This document shows, piece by piece, positions 13,218-19,052 of a DNA stretch of 19,052 nucleotides. The DNA comes from JBNJDJ01 sp051744845 (GTDB taxonomy: Bacteria; Bacillota; Clostridia; Peptostreptococcales; Acidaminobacteraceae). A program made the position numbers and the translations under genes. How positions within the stretch are numbered: position 1 is the first letter of the stretch; each line of letters begins with the position of its first letter. The stretch covers positions 1-19,052 of the forward strand of contig JBNJDJ010000037.1 of the NCBI GenBank assembly GCA_051744845.1. The letters run 5' to 3'. Under the pieces are notes generated by a model that was not told the origin of the DNA, ran no database searches, and saw only the letters and a list, made by a program, of their open reading frames with translations.

Positions 13218-14444
13218 ATGAGTGTATATGATATTTTGAAAAAAAGAGGTTTTATTGAGCAAGTAACACATGAAAAAGAAGTTAAAGAAATGTTAGAAAA
13301 TGAAAAAGTTAAATTTTATATTGGATTTGATCCTACAGCTGATAGCTTACATGTTGGACATTTTATACAAATTATTGTTATGATGCATATGCAAAAGGCT
13401 GGACATATTCCTGTACCATTAATTGGTGAAGGAACAGCAAAAGTTGGTGATCCAAGTGGAAAAACTGATATGAGAAAGATGCTTGAAAATAATACTTTAT
13501 CTAAAAATGCTAAAGCTATTGAAAAACAAATAAAAAGATATTTAGATTTAGATGGAGAAAAAGGTATTTTAGAAAATAATGCTAAATGGTTAGATCAGTT
13601 AAATTATATTGAATTTTTAAGAGAAATTGGATCAAAATTTTCGGTAAATAGAATGTTAGAAGCTGAATGTTTTAAATCAAGAATGGAAAGTGGATTATCA
13701 TTTTTAGAATTCAACTATATGATAATGCAAGGTTATGATTTTTTAGAACTTTACAAAAGGCATAATGTAAAATTACAACTTGGTGGGAATGATCAATGGT
13801 CTAATATTATAGCAGGTAGAAATTTAGTTAGAAAGAAAGAGCAAGAATCAGTTTATGGTTTAACATTTACTCTTTTAACTACAAGTGAAGGTAAAAAGAT
13901 GGGTAAGACTGAAAAAGGTGCTTTATGGATAGATTCTCAAAAAACTAGTCCATATGAAATGTTTCAGTATTTTAGAAATATTAATGATGTGGATGTAGAA
14001 AAAACTTTAAAATTATTAACTTTCTTACCACTTGATGAAATTGAAAAATTAGTTAATGTTGAAGGAAAAGAAATTAATAAAGCAAAAGAAGTTTTAGCCT
14101 ATGAATTTGTTAAACTTGTACATGGAAAAAAGGAAGCTGATAAAGCATTAAAAACAGCTAGAGCATTATTCAAAGAAGGTAATAATCAAAAAAATGTTCC
14201 ATCTACAGAATTTGATAAATCTGAATTTGAAAATGATGGCTATCATTTAAGACAATTAATGGTAGATTTAGATATTACTAAATCAAAAGGACAAGCAGGA
14301 AGATTAATAAAATCTGGTGGAGTATATTTAAATGATGAAAGAGTAAAAGAAATGTTTTATGATATAACACTAGATGATTTTGAAGATAATGAAGCTATGT
14401 TAAGAAAAGGTAAAAAGACTCATCATAAATTATTAATAAAATAA
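13218..14444 (+). CDS. tyrS: Tyrosyl-tRNA synthetase
   Basis: Charges tRNA-Tyr; class Ic synthetase of 408 residues. The Rossmann domain shows YIGFDPTADSLHVGH with the HIGH-type motif HVGH at 45-48, tyrosine-pocket blocks (NYMIMQGYDFLELY, QLGGNDQWSNI) and the KMSKS-type loop KMGKT at 227-231. The C-terminal S4 RNA-binding domain (about 340-400) reads LRQLMVDLDITKSKGQAGRL followed by KSGGVYLNDERV. The frame is open farther upstream through the T-box, but ATG 13218 is the start because AAGGAGG (13206-13212) precedes it. It is a single-gene unit under T-box control. Confidence 0.97.
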   Translation: MSVYDILKKRGFIEQVTHEKEVKEMLENEKVKFYIGFDPTADSLHVGHFIQIIVMMHMQKAGHIPVPLIGEGTAKVGDPSGKTDMRKMLENNTLSKNAKAIEKQIKRYLDLDGEKGILENNAKWLDQLNYIEFLREIGSKFSVNRMLEAECFKSRMESGLSFLEFNYMIMQGYDFLELYKRHNVKLQLGGNDQWSNIIAGRNLVRKKEQESVYGLTFTLLTTSEGKKMGKTEKGALWIDSQKTSPYEMFQYFRNINDVDVEKTLKLLTFLPLDEIEKLVNVEGKEINKAKEVLAYEFVKLVHGKKEADKALKTARALFKEGNNQKNVPSTEFDKSEFENDGYHLRQLMVDLDITKSKGQAGRLIKSGGVYLNDERVKEMFYDITLDDFEDNEAMLRKGKKTHHKLLIK

Positions 14445-14451
14445 ATTTTTT

Positions 14452-14478
14452 AAGTTCCTAGTAATAGGAACTTTTTTT
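14452..14478 (+). terminator. Intrinsic terminator after tyrS
   Basis: AAGTTCCTA (14452-14460), loop GTAA, TAGGAACTT (14465-14473): a perfect 9-bp stem followed by T to 14478. Confidence 0.92.
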
Positions 14479-14486
14479 GATATAAT
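14478..14486 (+). promoter_or_regulatory. Extended -10 promoter abutting the tyrS terminator
   Basis: TGA before TATAAT (14481-14486), beginning at the last T of the terminator run. No recognisable -35; it would fall in the terminator stem. Confidence 0.55.
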
Positions 14487-14517
14487 AAAATAAAGAATTT
14501 ATTTAGAGGAGAGAAAT

Positions 14518-15120
14518 ATGGAGTTTGATTTAAAACTTTTACATAGAAAAGATTTAGATGCTTATGAAAAAATGATTATTATGTTAATTTCAATTGAACA
14601 AAAAGAAAAATTAGATGATAAATATTTTTTAAATCGTCTAGGATGCAGTAAGATTGATTTAAAAAAAGCTTTTAAAAATTTAGTATCAAAAGGAATTTTG
14701 GAAAATAAAAATAGAAGTAAAAAAATCATTAAACAAGATAAAGATTCTAAAAAATTAAAGCTTGATAATTTTGATAAAGAATTAGATAAAATAAAAATAA
14801 CAAAAAAAGAAAAAATAAGTAAAATATATAAAATTATACGAGAGCCTATTAATGAAAGACAAGTTAATATTTTATTTAATTTTGCTAAAGGAGATATTGA
14901 CTTAATAGAGGAAAAATATAATTTAGCTCTTAAATCTCAAGTAAGTGATAAGTTAGGTTTTTTGATGAAAGAATTACAATCTGCTGATAACAAAAAAATA
15001 GAAAAAAATAATAAAAAGTCTAAAAAGGTAAAAAAACAAAATGGAGATAAAAATAAGAAAAGAAATATGCAGATTAATAAAAAAGCATTAGACAAATATA
15101 AAAAAATGAATAAGAATTAA
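14518..15120 (+). CDS. Winged-helix / DnaD-like protein with basic tail
   Basis: A 200-residue protein that I do not recognise as a named gene. Residues about 12-65 look like a winged helix-turn-helix (YEKMIIMLISIEQKEKLDDK, then RLGCSKIDLKKAFKNLVSKG). Residues about 105-152 (IREPINERQVNILFNFAKGD, then IDLIEEKYNLALKSQVSDKL and GFLMKELQ) have the helical pattern of the DnaD/DnaB_2 domain: a P-[IL]-[NS] turn, a helix, then '[ED]-L-I-x-x-x-x-x-x-A'. The last 45 residues are a lysine/asparagine-rich tail, probably disordered and nucleic-acid binding. The 'wHTH plus DnaD-like' plan suggests a DNA-binding protein of replication or phage origin, but this is inferred from pattern only. The ATG follows GAGGAG; the promoter is an extended -10 just upstream. 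Confidence 0.75.
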   Translation: MEFDLKLLHRKDLDAYEKMIIMLISIEQKEKLDDKYFLNRLGCSKIDLKKAFKNLVSKGILENKNRSKKIIKQDKDSKKLKLDNFDKELDKIKITKKEKISKIYKIIREPINERQVNILFNFAKGDIDLIEEKYNLALKSQVSDKLGFLMKELQSADNKKIEKNNKKSKKVKKQNGDKNKKRNMQINKKALDKYKKMNKN

Positions 15121-15148
15121 ATTGTAACTTTTTAAATTATGAAAAATA

Positions 15149-15157
15149 TGTTATAAT
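15149..15157 (+). promoter_or_regulatory. Extended -10 promoter of the proBA-fumarate hydratase operon
   Basis: TGT then TATAAT (15152-15157). No clear -35 at 17 bp. The leader to proB (about 40 nt) holds no T-box or obvious hairpin. Confidence 0.55.
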
Positions 15158-15204
15158 TTATTACAAATTTTTAATATTTAACCTTTATATCAAAGGAGTT
15201 AGTT

Positions 15205-16326
15205 ATGGATAGAAAAAAATATCTAAAAGATGTTAAAAGAGTAGTTATAAAAATTGGAACATCCACGTTAACATATGATACAGGGTTGCTTAATTTAGAA
15301 AGAATAGAAAAAATAGTAAGACAAATTGTAAACTTGAAAAATAAAGGATATGAAATAGTTTTAGTATCTTCTGGTGCTGTAGGAGCTGGTTTAGGAGTTT
15401 TAAAAGATTTTGAAAGACCGATGAGTATCCCTCAAAAACAAGCTATTGCTTCAGTTGGACAAGTTGCATTAGTTCATTTATATCAAAAATTATTTTTAGA
15501 ATATGGTAAAAATATAGCTCAAATACTTTTAACAAGAAGTGATGTAGAAGATAGAAGAAGGTATTTAAATGCTAGAGATGCTTTTTTTAACTTGTTAAAA
15601 AATGATGTTATTCCTATTGTAAATGAAAATGATTCTGTTGTTACTGACGAAATCAAAGTAGGAGATAACGATACATTATCTGCTTTAGTTTCTAATTTAG
15701 TTGATGCAGATTTGCTTATTATTTTATCTGATATAAAAGGACTTTATGATAAAAATCCTTTAGAAAGTGATAATGCTAAGTTAATAAATACAGTTAAAGA
15801 TATCAAAGATGTAAGAAAATATGCCTCTGATAGTTCAACTAAACACGGTACTGGAGGTATGATTACTAAATTAAAAGCTGCAGATATTGTTAATACTTAT
15901 GGTACAGATATGATTATTGCTAAAGGAAGTTGTAAAAACATATTAAATAAGATATTAAATTTTGAAAGAATTGGGACTATTTTTGTAAAAAATAAAAATA
16001 CTATAAATGCAAAACAGCAATGGATAGGATTTAATAGTAAAATTAAGGGTAAGTTAATAATTGATCAAGGTGCTAAAAAAGCAATATTAAATAATAAATC
16101 ATTATTACCTGTTGGTATAAAATCAATAAAAGGTTTTTTTGATCGTGGTGAAACTATAGGGATATATGATGAAAATCATAATGAAGTTGCTAGAGGTTTA
16201 GTAAATTATGATCATAAGTCTTTACAAAAAATAATTGGTCTTAATTCAGAATATATATACCAAAAATTAGGATATAAAGACTATGATGAAGTGGTACATA
16301 TTAATAATATGATGATTAAGGAGTAA
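15205..16326 (+). CDS. proB: Glutamate 5-kinase with PUA domain
   Basis: First step of proline synthesis: phosphorylates glutamate to gamma-glutamyl phosphate. 373 residues with the full two-domain plan. The amino acid kinase domain (1-255) has Lys16 in VIKIGTSTL, SSGAVGAG (55-62), NENDSVVTDEIKVGDNDTLS and KHGTGGMITKLKAA. A C-terminal PUA domain (about 275-360) includes LLPVGIKSIKGFFDRGETIG. The ATG follows AAAGGAG. The proA start lies 2 bp after the stop, and the proA ribosome binding site is within the last proB codons, so the two subunits of this channelled pathway are made together. Control is likely by proline feedback on the kinase rather than by the leader. Confidence 0.96.
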   Translation: MDRKKYLKDVKRVVIKIGTSTLTYDTGLLNLERIEKIVRQIVNLKNKGYEIVLVSSGAVGAGLGVLKDFERPMSIPQKQAIASVGQVALVHLYQKLFLEYGKNIAQILLTRSDVEDRRRYLNARDAFFNLLKNDVIPIVNENDSVVTDEIKVGDNDTLSALVSNLVDADLLIILSDIKGLYDKNPLESDNAKLINTVKDIKDVRKYASDSSTKHGTGGMITKLKAADIVNTYGTDMIIAKGSCKNILNKILNFERIGTIFVKNKNTINAKQQWIGFNSKIKGKLIIDQGAKKAILNNKSLLPVGIKSIKGFFDRGETIGIYDENHNEVARGLVNYDHKSLQKIIGLNSEYIYQKLGYKDYDEVVHINNMMIKE

Positions 16327-16328
16327 AA

Positions 16329-17579
16329 ATGGATAACTTAGTAAAAAATATTGGTAAAGATGCAAAGATTGCTCAAAGAAAAGTAGCTCAGTTTAGTACA
16401 AATGAGAAAAATGAATGCCTTTTAGAAATTGCACAAGGTTTATTAAAAGAAAAAGAGTTGATTTTTAAAGAAAATAAAAAAGATGTTGATTTGGCTAAGA
16501 AAAATAATTTAGATGAAGCTTTAATCGATAGGTTAGTTATTAATGAAAAAAGATTAAAGTCTATGAGTAATGGTCTAAAAAAGATGGCTTCTTTAGAAGA
16601 TCCTTGTGGTGAGATAATTGAAGGATTTAAAACAAATAGTGAATTAAGTGTAAGTAAAGTTAGAGTTCCAATAGGTGTTATAGGTATGATTTATGAATCT
16701 AGACCTAATGTAACTATTGATGCATTTGGACTTGCATTTAAATCTGGAAATGCAATTATTTTAAGAGGTGGATCAGAGGCAATACATTCAAATAGAGTAT
16801 TAATGAAAGTTATTCAAAAATATGGAAAAAATAAAAATATGCCTAAAGGGATTTGTCAACTTATTAAAGATACTGATAGAAAATATGTTGATGATTTAAT
16901 AAAATTAGATGAATATATTGATGTTATAATCCCTAGAGGTGGTGAAGGACTTAAAAAATATATTTCGGAAAACTCTACAGTGCCTATGATAATAACTGGC
17001 TCAGGATTATGTCATATTTTTGTAGATAAAAATTATGATAAAGATAAAGCTATAGATATAATAGAAAATGCAAAAGTTCAAAGACCAGGTGTTTGTAATG
17101 CAATAGAAACGCTTTTAGTACACGAAGATATGAAAGAAATTTTAATAAAAGATTTAGTTGAGCATTTAAAATCTAAAAATGTAGAAATTGTTGGATGTAA
17201 AGAAACAAAAAAATATGCTGGAGATATAAAATTAGCTACCAAAAAAGATTTTAATACAGAATATTTAAAATTAAAATTATCAATAAAAGTTGTTAAAAAT
17301 GTTGATGAAGCTATAGAACATATTAATAAATATTCTACTAATCATTCAGAATCTATTTTAACAAATGATTATAAAGCTTCTGAAGAGTTTTTAAATAGAG
17401 TAGATGCTTCTACTGTATATGTTAATTCTTCTACTAGATTTACAGATGGAGCACAATTTGGATTAGGTGGAGAAATTGGAATATCTACTCAAAAATTGCA
17501 TGCAAGAGGTCCAATGGGTTTGAAAGCTTTAACAACATTTAAGTATAAAGTAAGAGGTAATGGTCAAATTAGAAAATAA
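16329..17579 (+). CDS. proA: Gamma-glutamyl phosphate reductase
   Basis: Second step of proline synthesis: NADPH-dependent reduction of gamma-glutamyl phosphate to glutamate semialdehyde. 416 residues, normal size, aldehyde dehydrogenase fold. Landmarks: VPIGVIGMIYESRPNVTIDA and LRGGSEAIHSNRVL in the cofactor domain, the catalytic Cys256 in QRPGVCNAIETLLVH, and the C-terminal FGLGGEIGISTQKLHARGP. AAGGAG at 16318-16323 precedes the ATG. proC, for the last step, is not in the window. The next gene follows after 11 bp. Confidence 0.97.
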   Translation: MDNLVKNIGKDAKIAQRKVAQFSTNEKNECLLEIAQGLLKEKELIFKENKKDVDLAKKNNLDEALIDRLVINEKRLKSMSNGLKKMASLEDPCGEIIEGFKTNSELSVSKVRVPIGVIGMIYESRPNVTIDAFGLAFKSGNAIILRGGSEAIHSNRVLMKVIQKYGKNKNMPKGICQLIKDTDRKYVDDLIKLDEYIDVIIPRGGEGLKKYISENSTVPMIITGSGLCHIFVDKNYDKDKAIDIIENAKVQRPGVCNAIETLLVHEDMKEILIKDLVEHLKSKNVEIVGCKETKKYAGDIKLATKKDFNTEYLKLKLSIKVVKNVDEAIEHINKYSTNHSESILTNDYKASEEFLNRVDASTVYVNSSTRFTDGAQFGLGGEIGISTQKLHARGPMGLKALTTFKYKVRGNGQIRK

Positions 17580-17590
17580 GAAAGGGTTTT

Positions 17591-18421
17591 ATGCGTGTTA
17601 TACAGGCTGAAAGTTTAGTAGAAACTATTAAAGATATGTGTATTAAAATAAATTATAATTTAGGACAAGATGTTAAAGATGCTTTATTAGATGCTGAAAA
17701 AAATGAGAAATCAAATATTGGTAAAAATATTTTAAAAAATATATTAAAAAATGCTGATATTGCTAAAAATAAAAAAGTGCCTATGTGTCAAGATACAGGA
17801 ATGGTAGTTGTTTTTGTAGAAATAGGTAATGATCTTTTTATAAAAGGTGATTTAAAAAAAGCAATTAATAACGGAGTAAGACAAGGTTATAAAGAAGGAT
17901 ATTTAAGAAAATCTGTTGTTAAAAATCCAATTGATAGAAAAAATACATCAGATAATACACCTGCTGTTATTCATTTCGATTTTGTAAAAGGAGATAAGTT
18001 AAAGATCAATTTAGCAGCTAAAGGTTTTGGTAGTGAAAATATGAGTAGATTAAAAATGTTAAAGCCTTCTGATGGAATTGATGGAGTAAAAAAATTTGTT
18101 ATTGATACTGTAAAAAAAGCTGGTCCTAACCCTTGCCCACCAATAGTAGTAGGGGTAGGAATAGGAGGAACAGTTGATAAAGCTGCTTTAATCGCTAAAA
18201 AAGCACTTTTAAGACCAATTGATAAAGAGAGTAAATATAATGATTTAGAAAGTGAATTATTAGAAAAAATTAATAAGTTAGGAATTGGTCCTCAAGGACT
18301 AGGTGGTAAATTTAGTGCTTTAGGAGTAAATGTAGATATGTATCCAACTCATATTGCAGGTCTACCTGTTGTTGTTAATATTAATTGTCATGCATCTAGA
18401 CATGCTGAGGTGATCTTATAA
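17591..18421 (+). CDS. Class I fumarate hydratase, alpha subunit (TtdA/FumA N-terminal type)
   Basis: Large subunit of an oxygen-sensitive [4Fe-4S] hydro-lyase that interconverts fumarate and malate; 276 residues. The three cluster ligands can be placed: Cys66 in VPMCQDTGMVVVF, Cys182 in GPNPCPPIVVGVGIGG and Cys266 in NINCHASRHAEV. The ATG follows GAAAGGG, 11 bp after proA. The stop codon overlaps the ATG of the beta subunit (TAATG), which fits equal production of two subunits. L-tartrate dehydratase is a close relative that cannot be excluded by sequence alone; fumarate hydratase is preferred because this split form is the usual anaerobe enzyme. Confidence 0.92.
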   Translation: MRVIQAESLVETIKDMCIKINYNLGQDVKDALLDAEKNEKSNIGKNILKNILKNADIAKNKKVPMCQDTGMVVVFVEIGNDLFIKGDLKKAINNGVRQGYKEGYLRKSVVKNPIDRKNTSDNTPAVIHFDFVKGDKLKINLAAKGFGSENMSRLKMLKPSDGIDGVKKFVIDTVKKAGPNPCPPIVVGVGIGGTVDKAALIAKKALLRPIDKESKYNDLESELLEKINKLGIGPQGLGGKFSALGVNVDMYPTHIAGLPVVVNINCHASRHAEVIL

Positions 18422-18966
18422 TGAAAAAAATAAAAACTCCATTGACAAAAGAAAAGGTAAAAAATTTAAAAGCAGGAGACAATATATTATTAAGTGGAAC
18501 TATCTATACTGCAAGAGACCAAGCACATAAAAGATTAAACGATTTAATAAAAAAGGGGAAAGATTTACCATTTAATTTGAAAAATCAAATAATTTATTAT
18601 GTAGGACCTGCACCTGCTAAGCCTGGAGAAGTAATTGGTTCAGCTGGTCCTACAACTTCATATAGAATGGATGATTTAACAATACCACTTTTAAAATTAG
18701 GTTTAAAAGGAATGATTGGTAAAGGTACTAGATCTAAAGAAGTTATAAAAGCAATGAAAGATACTAATAGTTTATATTTTGCAGCTATTGGAGGAGCAGG
18801 AGCCTTAATTTCTGATTGTATTATTTCTTCGAAGGTAATAGCTTTTGAAGATTTACAAACTGAGGCTATTAGAAAGTTAGAAGTTAAGGACTTACCTTTA
18901 ATTGTTGTTATAGATTCTAATAAAAATAACTTATATGAAATAGAAAGAAAAAAATTTAAGGCTTAA
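18421..18966 (+). CDS. Class I fumarate hydratase, beta subunit (TtdB/FumA C-terminal type)
   Basis: Small subunit of the same hydro-lyase, 181 residues, equal to the C-terminal domain of one-chain FumA. Signature segments: LKAGDNILLSGTIYTARDQA, GPAPAKPGEVIGSAGPTTSY with RMDD directly after, and MIGKGTRSKEVIKAM. Together with the alpha subunit it forms the substrate site. Its ATG shares one base with the alpha stop codon. Last gene of the proBA-fumarate hydratase unit. Confidence 0.93.
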   Translation: MKKIKTPLTKEKVKNLKAGDNILLSGTIYTARDQAHKRLNDLIKKGKDLPFNLKNQIIYYVGPAPAKPGEVIGSAGPTTSYRMDDLTIPLLKLGLKGMIGKGTRSKEVIKAMKDTNSLYFAAIGGAGALISDCIISSKVIAFEDLQTEAIRKLEVKDLPLIVVIDSNKNNLYEIERKKFKA

Positions 18967-18969
18967 TAT

Positions 18970-18997
18970 TTGACAAAACTGAATTTTATGATAAACT
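18970..18997 (+). promoter_or_regulatory. Candidate promoter of the next gene outside the window
   Basis: TTGACA (18970-18975), 16-bp spacer, TAAACT (18992-18997) preceded by TGA as extended -10. It starts right after the fumarate hydratase stop codon and would give a short leader containing the hairpin at 19009-19035. Confidence 0.5.
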
Positions 18998-19008
18998 TCT
19001 TAAGTGTC

Positions 19009-19035
19009 GGCATAGCAAATGGCTATGTCTTTTTT
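19009..19035 (+). terminator. Intrinsic terminator or leader attenuator
   Basis: GGCATAGC (19009-19016) pairs with GCTATGTC (19022-19029), 8 bp with one G-U, 5-nt loop, then six T (19030-19035). It may end the fumarate hydratase unit or, if the promoter just upstream is real, act within the next gene's leader. AAGGAG at 19043-19048 shows that a gene begins just past the window edge. Confidence 0.8.
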
Positions 19036-19052
19036 AATACTTAAGGAGTGAG

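Noticed and set aside
1..19052. CRISPR array, insertion sequence, prophage or tRNA/rRNA genes
   Set aside because: No spaced direct repeats, transposase or integrase genes, or recognisable structural RNA genes were seen on either strand.

Overview
The window is very A+T-rich DNA with strong AGGAGG-type ribosome binding sites, intrinsic terminators with U-runs, a T-box leader before tyrS, a lipoteichoic acid synthase family enzyme and a CvfB-type RNA-binding protein. Together these point to a low-GC Gram-positive bacterium, most likely an anaerobic member of the Clostridia/Tissierellia that senses its surroundings by chemotaxis. Genus and species cannot be fixed from the sequence. All protein genes that I accept lie on the + strand. 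They form compact transcription units, and several units are divided by a terminator that is followed at once, or overlapped, by the next promoter.

Layout: (1) 1-2953 holds the 3' end of a HlyD/RND-type efflux adaptor gene, a membrane chemoreceptor and an unrecognised 184-residue protein, closed by a strong terminator. (2) 3014-5116 is a monocistronic LTA synthase family gene with its own promoter and terminator. (3) 5117-5371 has no protein gene but carries a well-formed minus-strand transcription unit: a TTGAAA-17-TATAAT promoter, about 180 nt with two hairpins that each show a UAGGGGG loop, and a terminator shared with the LTA synthase gene. I call this a candidate small RNA. (4) 5372-8505 is amino-sugar catabolism: a ROK regulator, then nagA-nagB, which convert N-acetylglucosamine-6-phosphate to glucosamine-6-phosphate and on to fructose-6-phosphate. 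(5) 8571-9434 is cvfB, preceded by a 17-bp perfect inverted repeat. (6) 9538-11809 is a ferrous iron uptake operon, feoA-feoB, with a consensus promoter flanked by two Fur-box-like sites. (7) 11876-13003 is an HD-GYP protein with two of its metal-ligand positions replaced. (8) 13005-14478 is a tyrosine T-box leader and tyrS. (9) 14518-15120 is a wHTH/DnaD-like protein. (10) 15205-18966 is proB-proA followed tightly by the two subunits of a class I fumarate hydratase. The window ends in a promoter/hairpin/RBS leader of a gene that starts just outside.

Most protein genes are ordinary housekeeping or accessory genes. The observations most worth following up are the minus-strand RNA with twin G-rich loops, the degenerate HD-GYP domain, the pair of Fur-like operators, the A/T-only inverted repeat between nagB and cvfB, and the compact T-box.
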